A DNA stretch of 64,000 nt from Tabrizicola aquatica. GTDB lineage: Bacteria > Pseudomonadota > Alphaproteobacteria > Rhodobacterales > Rhodobacteraceae. A program made the translations under genes and the position numbers. The stretch spans positions 186,001 through 250,000 of the forward strand of contig NZ_PJON01000001.1 in the NCBI RefSeq assembly GCF_002900975.1, in the 5' to 3' direction. Below the pieces are notes generated by a model. That model worked only from the letters and a program-made list of their open reading frames with translations, did not search any database and was not told the origin of the DNA. This document shows, in pieces, positions 33,510-43,161 of this stretch (position 1 is its first letter; each line of letters begins with the position of its first letter).

Positions 33510-36500
33510 ATGATGCGGCGGGTGGGTCTGGCGGTGATGCTGTGGCTGGGGCTGGTGACAGCCGCCCTGGCGGAACGCCGCGTGGCGCTGATTCTGGTGG
33601 TGGACGACTACCAGTCGATCCGGCCGCTTGCGAACCCCGCCAATGACGCCCGTGCGATGGAAGACCTGCTGGAGAAGCTGGACTTTGAGGTCTTTGTCGA
33701 AACCAACCGCGACCTGCGCCGGATGCGCCGCGCGCTGGAGGATTTCCAGGCCGATGCCGCCGGGGCGGATGTGGCGCTGATGTTCTTCGCCGGGCATGGG
33801 GTGGCGATCGACGGGGTCAACTACCTTCTGCCCACCGACACTGATGCCTCCTCGCCCGAGCGCCTTGCCGCCACCGCCCTGCCGCTGGCCGAAGCGCAGG
33901 CCGCGCTTCAGGCGGTGGCGCCGGTCGCTATCATGCTGCTGGACGCCTGCCGTGACGATCCCTTTGCCGGCGGCGGGACCGAGGGCCGGGGTGCCGCCGC
34001 GCTGGAGGATGACCCGCCCGTCATCGCCGCCGGCCAGCCCGCGCCGGGCCTGGGGCGCATGGGGCGGGCGGACGGTGTCCTATTCGCCTTTGCCGCAGCC
34101 CCGAACGAAACCGCCTCCGACGGGGAGGAGGGGAATTCTCCCTTCACCGCCGCGCTGGTGCGCCACCTTGGCACGGCAGGGGTGGAATTGCGCACGGCCC
34201 TGACCCTGGTGCAGCAGGACGTCTATGACCGCAGCCGGGGCAAGCAACTGCCCTATATCGAAAGCGGTCTGCCGGAACTGGTGTTCATCACCGGCCAGGG
34301 CGCGCTCCCGGAACGCGACCAGCTTCTGATCGCCATGGCCGACCTGACCCCCGACCTGCGCGCCGAGGTCGAGGGGCTGGCCGCCGAGCGTAACCTGCCG
34401 CTTGCCCCGCTGTATGCGGCCCTTCTCTCCGCCGACCTTGACCGTCAATCGCCCGAGGAACGCGCCCGCCTGCTTCTGGAAGCGGCGCAGTCCTATGAAA
34501 GCTTCCAGTCCGAGTTGCAGAAGTTCCAGTCCGACGATCCCCGCGTCGCCGCCCTGCGCGCCCAGGCGGACGAATCCCTGACGCTGGGTGCCTTCGACAC
34601 CGCCCGCGCCCTGCTGACCGAGGCCGCCGAGATCGACGCCACCGCCCGCACCTCGATCCAGGCGACTTACCTGTCGCGCACGTTGTCCGAGGCCGCGACC
34701 CACATGCTGAACGCCAGCGCCGCCCGCACCGACCTGCGCTATGACCTTGCGATCTCGGATATCGGCAAGGCCGTCGCGCTTTATGCCGAGGTGCAGGACC
34801 AGGATCTGGACCGCGAGACGCAGTTCAACTACGTGTTCGCGCTGTCCGATCTGGGCGAGTTGCAGCTTGTCGCCGGCAACACGCAAGGTGCGCTGGATGC
34901 CTTCACCCGGCGCAGCGAATTTGTGCAGGCCCGGGTCGAGGCGGACCCAACCGATGTGGAATGGGTGCGCGAGCTGATCTGGTCTCTGACCAGCGTCGGC
35001 AACGTCCTGCAACAGCAGGGCTTCCTGCGCGAGGCCGAGGCCGCCTATTCCAGCGCGCTGGAATTCTCGCAATGGCAGGCCGACCAGTTGCCCGACGACC
35101 TGGACCTGATGCGCGACCGCCAGGTGGCGCGCAACAAGGTCGGCGAGATCCGCTTTGCCCGCAACGACTTTGCCGGCGCGCTGGCCGCCCACCGCGAGGC
35201 GCTGGCGCTGGCCGAGGCGTTGCTGGCGATGATGCCCGACAACGTGACTTACCGCCGTGACATCTCGTTCACCCAGGAACGGTTGGGCGATGTGTTGGTG
35301 GCAATGGGCGACAAGCTGGCCGCGCGTGAGGCCTTCCGCATCTCGCTTGAGGTGACCGAGGCGCTGGCGGCCGAGTTTCCGGGCGATGAGGAAATCCGCC
35401 GCGACCTTTCCGTCAGCTACGAACGGGTCGGCGATACGCTGGTCGATGACGGCGATTATGACGGGGGCCTGGACAGCTATGCCAAGGCCCTGGCGATCCG
35501 CGAGGAACTGGCCGCGCTTGACCCCGACAACACCCTGCGCCAGCGCGACCTTGCCGTGACCTTCGAGCGGATCGGCGACATCAACAACCGGCGCGGCGAC
35601 CAGGATTCGGCGCTGCTGGCGCATCAGGCGGCCCTGGGCATCCGGGAACGACTGGGGGCACTGGACCCGACCAACATGCTTTGGCAACGCGACCTGTCGG
35701 TCAGCCATGAACGGCTGGGGGATATCTATTTCGACCAGTTCGACATGGTGGCGGCGATGGCGGCGCAGGAACGGTCGCTGGAGTTGCGCCAGGGAATCGT
35801 GGCGCTGGACCCCGAGAACCTGCCGCGTCAGCGTGACCTGGGCATCGCGCTGGAAAAGATCGCCGACCTGCGCGAGGCGATGGGCGACCTTGACGGCGCG
35901 CTGACTGCCCAGGACGAGACATTGCGCCTGCGCCAATCCATGGTGGCGGCCGATCCCTCGGTCTCGCAATACCAGCGCGATCTTGGCTTTTCGCTGCTGA
36001 AGATGGGCGCGCTGCACCTGGCGCGGGGCGATGCGGCCACGGCCGAACCCTTTCTGACCGAAGCCGTGACCCTGCGCAGGCAACTTGCCGGGGCCGCGCC
36101 GGACTCGCTTTTCGCGCTTTTCGATCTGGCGGTGGCCGAGAACCGCCTTAGCCAGACCCTGCTGGACCTTGGCCGCACCAGCGAGGCGCTGGTGGTCGCC
36201 CAAGGCGCGCTGGCGACGGCGGACCGGCTGATTCAGCTTGCCCCGGACGAGCCCGACCATATCCACAATCGGCTGGTCACGCTGAACCGGCTGGGCGATG
36301 CGCAGCAAGCCCTGGGCGACGCGCGGGCGGCCGTCGCCAGTTTCCGCGACATGGCCACGATGGGCAGCCGGCTTCTGGACATCAACGACCGCGACCACAC
36401 CTATGCCGCCGACCTTGCCGTCGCGCTGGAGCGGTTGGGCGGCGCGCAGGAACTGGCCGCGGACCTGCCGGGCGCTCTGAAAAGCCACCGCGAAAGCCTG

Positions 36501-36872
36501 GCCTTGCGCGAATGGCTGGTCGGCCAGGACGGGACGAACCCGGATTGGTATCGCAACCTTGCCATCAGCTATGAACGCATCGCCGGGGTCCTGGCGCAAA
36601 CCGGCGACACTCAGACCGCCCTGTCGCACCAGCAGGCCAGTCTCGCGATGATGCGGGATCTTGCGACCTCTTACCCGGATGATCCCTGGTATCGCCTGGA
36701 CCTTGTCCGCGCGCTGGACCTGACGGCCGTCCTCATGCCCGAGGCCCGGGCCGAGAACCAGGAGGCGCTGGCGATCCTGGAAGAGATGCAGGCCACCGGC
36801 ACGCTGCCGCCGGGCTATGAGGACTGGATCACCGGTTTCCGCCGCAAGCTGGGCCTGCCCACGGAATTCTGA
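33510..36872 (+). CDS. Secreted caspase-like (C14) protein with long TPR array
   Basis: This is a 1120-residue protein. The signal peptide is about 1-21 (MLWLGLVTAALAE). A caspase/metacaspase-like domain (about 24-260) has the catalytic dyad His96 in FFAGHG and Cys147 in LLDACRDDPF. From about 290 a helical region leads into TPR-like repeats, at least six with a regular 48-residue period, each opening QRDLxVSxERxGD and closing LAALDPxN. The peptidase would act in the periplasm or outside, with TPRs binding a substrate or partner. The start has tandem ATGs (33510/33513). It is followed 88 bases later by a YfgM-like gene. Activity and target are unknown. Confidence 0.85.
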   Translation: MMRRVGLAVMLWLGLVTAALAERRVALILVVDDYQSIRPLANPANDARAMEDLLEKLDFEVFVETNRDLRRMRRALEDFQADAAGADVALMFFAGHGVAIDGVNYLLPTDTDASSPERLAATALPLAEAQAALQAVAPVAIMLLDACRDDPFAGGGTEGRGAAALEDDPPVIAAGQPAPGLGRMGRADGVLFAFAAAPNETASDGEEGNSPFTAALVRHLGTAGVELRTALTLVQQDVYDRSRGKQLPYIESGLPELVFITGQGALPERDQLLIAMADLTPDLRAEVEGLAAERNLPLAPLYAALLSADLDRQSPEERARLLLEAAQSYESFQSELQKFQSDDPRVAALRAQADESLTLGAFDTARALLTEAAEIDATARTSIQATYLSRTLSEAATHMLNASAARTDLRYDLAISDIGKAVALYAEVQDQDLDRETQFNYVFALSDLGELQLVAGNTQGALDAFTRRSEFVQARVEADPTDVEWVRELIWSLTSVGNVLQQQGFLREAEAAYSSALEFSQWQADQLPDDLDLMRDRQVARNKVGEIRFARNDFAGALAAHREALALAEALLAMMPDNVTYRRDISFTQERLGDVLVAMGDKLAAREAFRISLEVTEALAAEFPGDEEIRRDLSVSYERVGDTLVDDGDYDGGLDSYAKALAIREELAALDPDNTLRQRDLAVTFERIGDINNRRGDQDSALLAHQAALGIRERLGALDPTNMLWQRDLSVSHERLGDIYFDQFDMVAAMAAQERSLELRQGIVALDPENLPRQRDLGIALEKIADLREAMGDLDGALTAQDETLRLRQSMVAADPSVSQYQRDLGFSLLKMGALHLARGDAATAEPFLTEAVTLRRQLAGAAPDSLFALFDLAVAENRLSQTLLDLGRTSEALVVAQGALATADRLIQLAPDEPDHIHNRLVTLNRLGDAQQALGDARAAVASFRDMATMGSRLLDINDRDHTYAADLAVALERLGGAQELAADLPGALKSHRESLALREWLVGQDGTNPDWYRNLAISYERIAGVLAQTGDTQTALSHQQASLAMMRDLATSYPDDPWYRLDLVRALDLTAVLMPEARAENQEALAILEEMQATGTLPPGYEDWITGFRRKLGLPTEF

Positions 36873-36960
36873 CCGCCGCTCCGGGTGGGGCAGGGCTTGG
36901 CAACCCTTGGACTTTCCCTGTAAGACGACAGGGACACAAGGCGAAGGCAAGGGGCGAGGC

Positions 36961-37617
36961 GTGAGCAATCCGGACAGCTTCATCGAGGAAGTCACCGAAG
37001 AGGTCCGTCGCGACCGGCTTTTCGGTCTCTTCCGCAAATATGGCTGGATCGGGGTGCTGGTCGTGGTGGCCATCGTCGCCGGTGCCGCCTGGAACGAATG
37101 GTCCAAGTCCCGCGCCGAAGCCCGGGCCGAGGCATTCGGCGATGCGCTGATCGACGCGCTGGACCAGGGCACGCCCGACGAACGCCGCGCCGCGTTGGAG
37201 GCGATCTCGGTCGATGGCCAGCAGGGCGCGATCCTGCAGCTGATTCTCGCCTCGGACCCGCAGGCCGACCGTGCTGCCACCCTGGCCGCGCTGGAGCGCC
37301 TTGCCGCCGATGCGACGCTGCCCGCCAGCTACCGCGATCTTGCTGTCCTGCGCCGGGTGACCGTCGCCGGGGCCGAGATGCCGCTGGCCGACCGCCGCAC
37401 CGCGCTGCAAGGCATCGCCACGCCGGGCCGGCCCTATCGCACCCTGGCCGAGGAACAACTCGCCTATCTGCTAATCGAGGAAGGCCAGCGCGATGCGGCC
37501 ATCGCGGCATTGCAGGCCTTGATGCAGGACCAGAAAAGCTCGGGCGCGCTGCGGGCGCGGGCCGGGCAGGTGATTACGGCGCTGGGCGGTACGCTGCCCG
37601 AAACCACGTCCGGCTAA
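36961..37617 (+). CDS. YfgM-like tetratricopeptide membrane protein
   Basis: The 218-residue protein starts with GTG 36961 behind AGGGGCGAGG. N-terminal SFIEEVTEEVRRDRLFGLFRKYG is followed by one span (about 24-43, WIGVLVVVAIVAGAAWNEW), then a periplasmic helical part with TPR-like units. YfgM in E. coli binds SecYEG and the chaperone network and is encoded before bamB and der, exactly as here. Synteny therefore supports the call more than sequence alone. It is likely an inner-membrane protein with its bulk in the periplasm. Confidence 0.78.
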   Translation: MSNPDSFIEEVTEEVRRDRLFGLFRKYGWIGVLVVVAIVAGAAWNEWSKSRAEARAEAFGDALIDALDQGTPDERRAALEAISVDGQQGAILQLILASDPQADRAATLAALERLAADATLPASYRDLAVLRRVTVAGAEMPLADRRTALQGIATPGRPYRTLAEEQLAYLLIEEGQRDAAIAALQALMQDQKSSGALRARAGQVITALGGTLPETTSG

Positions 37618-37658
37618 GGGGCGGCAGGCGCAATGGAAGGAAGCTTCGGGTGGCTGGC

Positions 37659-39002
37659 ATGACGATCAGGCTGATGACAAGCGCGGCCCTACTGGCGCTG
37701 CTGGCGGCCTGCGGCCAGAAGGAAGTGATCCTGCAAGGTGAACGCTTCCCGATCCGCGCCGATCTTGACGCCTCGGTTCCGGTCGAGGGCGAGCCCGCCC
37801 CCACCGCACCGGAAGAGGCCGCAAATCTCAGCCAGCCCATCGCGCTGCCCGGGCAGTCGAACACCGGCGAATGGACGCATCGCGGCGGCAATGCCCGCCA
37901 CCTGATGCCGCATTCCGCCCTGTCCCCCGCCCCGCAGCGGGTGTGGAGCGCCAGCATCGGTGCCGGATCCAGCCGCAAGAATCGGGTCTCGGCCGCGCCG
38001 GTCGTTTCGGAAGGGCGGGTGTTCACGATGGACGCAGGCTCGACCGTCATGGCGACCTCGACCGGGGGCGGGGCGCTTTGGTCGGCCGACCTGACCGCGA
38101 CCTTCGACGCGGGCGGCGGTATCTCCGGCGGCGGCCTTGCGGTCGGGGGCGAGCGTCTGTTTGCCGCCACCACCTATGGTGAGGTTGTGGCCCTGGATGC
38201 CGGTTCCGGCCAGGTGCTCTGGCGCCAGCGCGTTGACGCGCCCGTCACCGGCGCGCCGGCGACTGATGGCAGCATGGTCTATGTCAGCGCCAAGGACGGC
38301 TCGGCCTGGGCGATCGATGCGGCGACCGGCAAGGTCGCGTGGCAGGTGATCGGCACGCCGGGCGCTACGGGTTATGTCGGAACGGCGGCGCCAACCGTTG
38401 GCGATCGCGCGGTGGTGTTCCCCTCCTCCGGGGGCGATCTGATGGCGGTCCTCAAGATCGGCGGCGGGACCAAGGTCTGGCAGAAATCCCTTGCAGGCAA
38501 ACGGCTTGGTGCGGCCTATGCCCTGACACCCGAGGTGACCGCCGACGCGGTGATCGATGGCGGGGTCATCTATGCCGGCACCGGTTCGGGCCGGACGGTG
38601 GCGATGTCCGCCTCCTCGGGCGAGCGGATCTGGTCGGCGGGCGAAGGTGCCCTTGGCCCCGTCGCCGTGGCCGGCGGCTCGCTTTTCCTGGTCAACGACC
38701 AGGCCGAACTCGTGCGCCTGGATGCCGAGACGGGCGAGGTGATCTGGGCCGTCCCGATGCCCTATTTCACCAACGAAAAGATCAAGCGCCGCAAGGGGAT
38801 CTACGCCCATTACGGGCCGGTCCTGGCGGGCGGGCGGGTGATGGTCGTCTCCTCCGACGGCCTGCTGCGCGCCTTCGATCCGACGGATGGCAGCCTGACC
38901 CATACCACCGAAATCCCCGGTGGCGCCGCGACACAGCCCGCAGTGGCGGGGGGGACGCTGTATGTCGTGGGCGGCAACGGGCAACTTCACGCTTTCCGCT
39001 AG
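37659..39002 (+). CDS. bamB: BamB-like outer-membrane assembly lipoprotein (PQQ-type beta-propeller)
   Basis: The 447-residue lipoprotein has the lipobox LLALLAACGQ (Cys about residue 16). An eight-bladed PQQ-like propeller follows, with repeated blades such as GEVVALDAGSGQVLWRQRVD, GSAWAIDAATGKVAWQV and AELVRLDAETGEVIWAVP. BamB binds BamA and helps fold outer-membrane proteins. ATG 37659 is used; GTG 37650, nine bases earlier, has better Shine-Dalgarno spacing and cannot be ruled out. It sits between the YfgM-like gene and der, the E. coli order. Confidence 0.88.
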   Translation: MTIRLMTSAALLALLAACGQKEVILQGERFPIRADLDASVPVEGEPAPTAPEEAANLSQPIALPGQSNTGEWTHRGGNARHLMPHSALSPAPQRVWSASIGAGSSRKNRVSAAPVVSEGRVFTMDAGSTVMATSTGGGALWSADLTATFDAGGGISGGGLAVGGERLFAATTYGEVVALDAGSGQVLWRQRVDAPVTGAPATDGSMVYVSAKDGSAWAIDAATGKVAWQVIGTPGATGYVGTAAPTVGDRAVVFPSSGGDLMAVLKIGGGTKVWQKSLAGKRLGAAYALTPEVTADAVIDGGVIYAGTGSGRTVAMSASSGERIWSAGEGALGPVAVAGGSLFLVNDQAELVRLDAETGEVIWAVPMPYFTNEKIKRRKGIYAHYGPVLAGGRVMVVSSDGLLRAFDPTDGSLTHTTEIPGGAATQPAVAGGTLYVVGGNGQLHAFR

Positions 39003-39050
39003 GCGCGTTGCCGTGTATGGCAGGCGCTTCGCCAAGCCTGGACGCATGAC

Positions 39051-40520
39051 ATGACCTTCACGCTCGCCATCGTGGGCCGCCCCAATGTGGGCAAGTCGAC
39101 GCTCTTCAACCGACTCGTCGGCCGCAAGCTGGCGCTGGTCGACGACCAGCCCGGCGTGACCCGCGACCTGCGCGAGGGGGACGCCAAGCTGTTCGACCTC
39201 CGCTTCACGGTGATCGACACCGCGGGGCTCGAGGAGGTGACCGACGATTCCCTCCAGGGTCGGATGCGCCGCCTGACCGAACGCGCCGTCGACATGGCCG
39301 ATGTCTGCCTGTTCCTGATCGACGGCCGCGTTGGCGTGACGCCGACGGACGAGGTCTTCGCCGACATCCTGCGCAAGAAGGCCGCACGCGTCCTGCTTGG
39401 CGTGAACAAGGCCGAAGGCAAAGCCGGTGACTCGGGCGCGCTGGAAGCCTATTCCCTGGGCCTGGGCGAGCCGATCCGCCTGTCCGCCGAACATGGCGAG
39501 GGGATCGACGACCTTTACAACGCGCTCAAGCCGTTTGAGGAAGAATTCGCCCCCCGCGAAGCCGAGATGCTGCCGGAAACCGACCTCGACCTTAGCGAAG
39601 AGGACGCCGAGCTTGAGGTGGACGAGAACGCCCACCGCCCGACGGCGCTGAAACCCTTGCAGATCGCCGTCATCGGCCGCCCGAACGCCGGCAAGTCCAC
39701 CCTGATCAACAAGATCCTTGGCACCGACCGGATGCTGACCGGACCCGAGGCCGGGATCACCCGCGACGCCATCTCGGTCCGGGCGGAATGGCAGGGCACC
39801 CCGATCCGCATCTGGGACACCGCCGGCATGCGCAAGAAGGCCAAGGTGGTCGAGAAGCTGGAAAAGCTCTCGGTTGCCGACGGCCTCCGCGCCGTGCGCT
39901 TTGCCGAGGTCGTCGTCGTCCTTCTTGACGTGGAAATCCCCTTCGAGGTGCAGGACCTCCGCATCGCCGACTTCGCCGAGACCGAAGGCCGCGCGGTAGT
40001 GGTTGCGGTCAACAAATGGGATCTTGAGGACGAAAAGCAGGAAAAGCTGGCCGAGCTGAAGGAGATGTTCGAACGCCTCTTGCCGCAGCTGCGCGGCGCG
40101 CCGTTGGTGACGGTGTCGGCCAAGACGGGCAGGGGCCTTGACCGGCTGCATGACGCGATCCGGAAGGCGCATGACGTCTGGAACCGCCGCATCCCGACGG
40201 CCAAACTGAACACCTGGCTGGGGGCCATGACCGAAGCGCACCCGCCGCCGGCCCCCGGCGGCCACCGGATCAAGCTGCGCTACATGACCCAGGCCAAGAC
40301 CCGGCCGCCCGGCTTCATGATCAAATGCTCGCGCCCCGACGAACTGCCGGAAAGCTACAAGCGCTATCTGGTCAATGGCTTGCGCGACCACTTCGACATG
40401 CCGGGCACGCCGATCCGGCTGTTCCTGCGCAGCCAGGGCGACCAGAACCCGTGGAAGGAACGCAAGTTCCACACGCCGTCGCGGCTGCGCAAGCACAAGG
40501 AAAAGAACACCGGGCAGTAG
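39051..40520 (+). CDS. der: Ribosome-assembly GTPase Der (EngA)
   Basis: The 489-residue protein has two GTPase domains in tandem: G1 motifs GRPNVGKST (about residue 8) and GRPNAGKST (about 211). DTAGLE and DTAGMR serve as switch-II motifs, with NKAEGK and NKWDLE for base binding, and a C-terminal KH-like domain (about 380-480). It acts in 50S subunit maturation. It starts 48 bases after bamB, continuing the yfgM-bamB-der block. The stop is followed by a two-hairpin AT-rich repeat. Confidence 0.96.
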   Translation: MTFTLAIVGRPNVGKSTLFNRLVGRKLALVDDQPGVTRDLREGDAKLFDLRFTVIDTAGLEEVTDDSLQGRMRRLTERAVDMADVCLFLIDGRVGVTPTDEVFADILRKKAARVLLGVNKAEGKAGDSGALEAYSLGLGEPIRLSAEHGEGIDDLYNALKPFEEEFAPREAEMLPETDLDLSEEDAELEVDENAHRPTALKPLQIAVIGRPNAGKSTLINKILGTDRMLTGPEAGITRDAISVRAEWQGTPIRIWDTAGMRKKAKVVEKLEKLSVADGLRAVRFAEVVVVLLDVEIPFEVQDLRIADFAETEGRAVVVAVNKWDLEDEKQEKLAELKEMFERLLPQLRGAPLVTVSAKTGRGLDRLHDAIRKAHDVWNRRIPTAKLNTWLGAMTEAHPPPAPGGHRIKLRYMTQAKTRPPGFMIKCSRPDELPESYKRYLVNGLRDHFDMPGTPIRLFLRSQGDQNPWKERKFHTPSRLRKHKEKNTGQ

Positions 40521-40529
40521 GCGGTACCC

Positions 40530-40576
40530 AAGAATTTTAGGTAAAATTCTTGTAAAATTCCTTACTTAAGGAATTT
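40530..40576. repeat. Paired AT-rich palindromes, copy 1 (bidirectional terminator-like)
   Basis: Hairpin A has arms AAGAATTTTA (40530-40539) and TAAAATTCTT (40542-40551). Hairpin B has arms AAATTCCTTA (40555-40564) and TAAGGAATTT (40567-40576). Both arms match perfectly over 10 bases with 2-base centres, and GGCCCC follows. The element sits between convergent der and the TspO-like gene. A related copy lies at 46184-46230, also between convergent genes. Confidence 0.85.
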
Positions 40577-40585
40577 GGCCCCGTG

Positions 40586-41296
40586 TCAGCCCTTGCGCCA
40601 GGTCCAGGCCAGCGCGGCCAGCATCACCACCGCGCCCGCCGCAGCCGCCCCGGCCACCAGCAGATTGTCGCCCAGGTTGACCACGATCACGCCCACCAGG
40701 GCCCAGACCACGGTCAGCCCGTAGACCGGCATCCGCGGCTTGCGGGCCTGCACCACCAGCGCGATGACCAGGACCAGCGCCAGCATCGCCAGGGCCGACC
40801 CGTTGTTCGACAGCAGGCCATGGCCCGCGATCAGCACGCCGGTCGACACCGCCGCCGCTGCCGTCAGCCAGCCCGCAAAGATCGCCAGCGGGCCCGAGAG
40901 CAGCCAGCGATCCGGCTCGGTCGGCGCACGCAGGAAGGCTGCAAGCGCCCCCGCCGCCATGATCCAGATCGTCGCCGTTCCCCAGACAGCACTCTGCCCG
41001 GCGATCCACAGCCACACCACCCCCACGACAATCGCAATCGTCAGAGGCAGGCGCGATCCGGTCCAGGCCGGGTGCGCGGGCCGTTGCCACAGCCCGTAGA
41101 CCGCATGGACGATCAGCCACAGATAGATCACCGACCAGATCGCAAAGGCATAACCCGCAGGCTGGATCGCCGGCCGCCCGATCTGCACCGGGAACAGGGC
41201 GGGGTCATAGCCGGTGAAGGGCGGGGTCACCAGCGGCGCAAGGCCGAAGGCGATGGTCGCCAGCAGCAGGATCGTGGCGGGAACGCGGGTCATCAC
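40586..41296 (-). CDS. TspO/MBR-like (tryptophan-rich sensory protein family) membrane protein
   Basis: The 236-residue protein has about seven hydrophobic segments, more than the five of classic TspO. A TspO-like stretch PAGYAFAIWSVIYLWLIVHAVYG lies near residue 47, and aromatic-rich helices recur. Classic TspO binds porphyrins and other tetrapyrroles, and Rhodobacter TspO affects photosynthesis gene expression; longer relatives like this are uncharacterised. It converges with der over a palindromic repeat and is followed by serS on the same strand 57 bases away in the map. Function is uncertain. Confidence 0.55.
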   Translation of the reverse strand: MMTRVPATILLLATIAFGLAPLVTPPFTGYDPALFPVQIGRPAIQPAGYAFAIWSVIYLWLIVHAVYGLWQRPAHPAWTGSRLPLTIAIVVGVVWLWIAGQSAVWGTATIWIMAAGALAAFLRAPTEPDRWLLSGPLAIFAGWLTAAAAVSTGVLIAGHGLLSNNGSALAMLALVLVIALVVQARKPRMPVYGLTVVWALVGVIVVNLGDNLLVAGAAAAGAVVMLAALAWTWRKG

Positions 41297-41353
41297 TTAC
41301 TCCAGAATGGGACAGGCCATGGCAAACGCCAGGCCAGCCTGGGGGTTCCTGCG

Positions 41354-42640
41354 TCAGACCAGCACGCCGTCTGCCGTGATCCGGGTCTTGCCGCCAAGAT
41401 AGGGCACCAGCGCCGCCGGCAAGGTGACCGAGCCGTCGGCCTCTTGTCCGTTCTCAAGCACCGCGATCAGGCAGCGCCCCACCGCCAGGCCCGAGCCGTT
41501 CAGCGTCGCCACGAACTCCGGCTTGCCGCCCGCAGGACGGTACCGCGCGTTCATCCGCCGCGCCTGGAACTGGCCGCAGGTGGACACGCTGGAAATCTCG
41601 CGGAAGGTGTTCTGCCCCGGCAGCCAGACCTCCAGGTCATGCGTCTTTTGCGCGCCGAATCCCATGTCGCCGGTGCAAAGGACGATGGTCCGGTAGGGCA
41701 GGCCCAGCCGTTCCAGCACCGCTTCGGCACATTTCGTCATGCGCTCATGCTCCGCCAGCGCGGTCTCGGGCGTGCAGATCGTCACCATCTCGACCTTCTC
41801 GAACTGGTGCTGGCGCAGCATCCCCGTCGTGTCCTTGCCCGCGCTGCCCGCCTCGGACCGGAAGCAATGCGTGTGCGCCGTCAGCCGCAGGGGCAGGGCA
41901 CCCTCGTCGAGGATGTCGCCGGCGACCGAGTTGGTCAGCGTGACCTCCGACGTCGGGATCAGCCACCAGCCGTTGGTGGTCTGATAGCTGTCCTCGGCGA
42001 ACTTCGGCAGCTGGTTCGTGCCGTACATCGCCTCTTCCTTGACCAGAACCGGAGTCCAGGTCTCGGCCAGCCCATGCTCGCTGGTATGCAGGTCCAGCAT
42101 GAACTGCGCCAAGGCGCGATGCACCCGCGCCACCGCGCCGCGCAGCACGACGAAGCGGCTCCCCGAAAGCTTTGCGGCCGTCTGGAAGTCCAACCCCCGG
42201 GCTGCCGGAATGTCGAAATGCTCCAACGGCTTGAAGTCCATCGCCCGCGGCGTGCCCCAGCGCCGGATCTCGACGTTGCCGCTTTCGTCCGGGCCTTCCG
42301 GAACCTCGTCCAGGGGCAGGTTCGCGATCCGCATCAGCGCATCGCGCAGCCGCGCATCCTCGGCTCCCGCCTCTTCGGTAAGGCGCGCGCCCTCGGCCTT
42401 TTTATCGGCCACCAGCGCCCGCAAGCGTTCGAACTCGGCATTATCCCCGCGCGCCTTGGCGGCACCCACGTCCTTCGACGCCGCATTCTGCGCAGCGGCT
42501 GCCGTCTCGGCCGCCAGGATCTTTGCGCGCCGCGCCTCGTCGATTGCCAGAAGGTCTGCCGACATCGGCGCCAGCCCACGACGCGACAGCGCGGCATCGA
42601 ACGCTGCGGGATTTTCGCGGATGAAGCGGATGTCGTGCAT
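41354..42640 (-). CDS. serS: Seryl-tRNA synthetase
   Basis: The 428-residue class II synthetase charges tRNA-Ser. The N-terminal coiled-coil arm spans about 28-100 ([17 protein letters not shown]). Motif 2 is [22 protein letters not shown], the [13 protein letters not shown] region follows, and motif 3 is [16 protein letters not shown]. The translated start [18 protein letters not shown] fits the family and is preferred over an upstream frame extension. It is divergent from yajC. The 178-base gap holds both promoters but nothing more specific was seen. Confidence 0.96.
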   Translation of the reverse strand: MHDIRFIRENPAAFDAALSRRGLAPMSADLLAIDEARRAKILAAETAAAAQNAASKDVGAAKARGDNAEFERLRALVADKKAEGARLTEEAGAEDARLRDALMRIANLPLDEVPEGPDESGNVEIRRWGTPRAMDFKPLEHFDIPAARGLDFQTAAKLSGSRFVVLRGAVARVHRALAQFMLDLHTSEHGLAETWTPVLVKEEAMYGTNQLPKFAEDSYQTTNGWWLIPTSEVTLTNSVAGDILDEGALPLRLTAHTHCFRSEAGSAGKDTTGMLRQHQFEKVEMVTICTPETALAEHERMTKCAEAVLERLGLPYRTIVLCTGDMGFGAQKTHDLEVWLPGQNTFREISSVSTCGQFQARRMNARYRPAGGKPEFVATLNGSGLAVGRCLIAVLENGQEADGSVTLPAALVPYLGGKTRITADGVLV

Positions 42641-42824
42641 GGGAAGGCCCTCTGAAAGACTACGCCGGCGCTTATGCCCGATATCGCCGGCCTGGGGAAG
42701 GTGCCGCCGGGCCCGCCTTCCCGCGCGGCCCCTCTGGCAATGCCGGCCGAAAGGCCTTACATGACGGCTCAATCAATTTGGGCAGGCCGTTCAAGGGACC
42801 GCCCGACCGCAGGAAAGGATGTCC

Positions 42825-43157
42825 ATGTTCGTCTCTCCCGCCTTCGCTCAGGCCGCTGCCGGCCAGCCCTCTGCCGGGGCCGCCTTCGCGCAGTTCCTGC
42901 CGATCATCCTGATCTTCGTGATCTTCTACTTCCTGCTGATCCGTCCGCAGCAGAAGAAGATGAAAGAGCATCGCGCCATGGTCGAGGCCCTGCGCCGCGG
43001 TGACCAGGTCATCACCTCGGGCGGGATCGTCGGCAAGGTGTCCAAGGTCCAGGAAGACGGGATGATTGAGGTCGAGATCGCCGATGGCGTCAAGGTCAAG
43101 GTCGTGCGGCACACGATCACCCAGGTTCTGAACAAGACCGAACCCGCGGCGAGCTGA
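42825..43157 (+). CDS. yajC: Sec translocon accessory protein YajC
   Basis: The roughly 110-residue protein has an N-terminal span (about 24-43, FLPIILIFVIFYFLLIRPQ) followed by QQKKMKEHRAMVEALRRGDQVITSGGIVGKV, the YajC signature. AGGAAAGG before ATG 42825 favours the second Met; ATG 42819 is possible. YajC forms a membrane complex with SecD and SecF, encoded four bases downstream. The FVSPAFAQ N-terminus looks signal-like but is typical for alphaproteobacterial YajC. Confidence 0.92.
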   Translation: MFVSPAFAQAAAGQPSAGAAFAQFLPIILIFVIFYFLLIRPQQKKMKEHRAMVEALRRGDQVITSGGIVGKVSKVQEDGMIEVEIADGVKVKVVRHTITQVLNKTEPAAS

Positions 43158-43161
43158 CGCC

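Noticed and set aside
34080-37280. Minus-strand frame of about 1066 codons opposite the caspase-TPR and YfgM-like genes
   Set aside because: The frame is kept open by codon bias on the real strand. The repeats it seems to show mirror the plus-strand TPR repeats.
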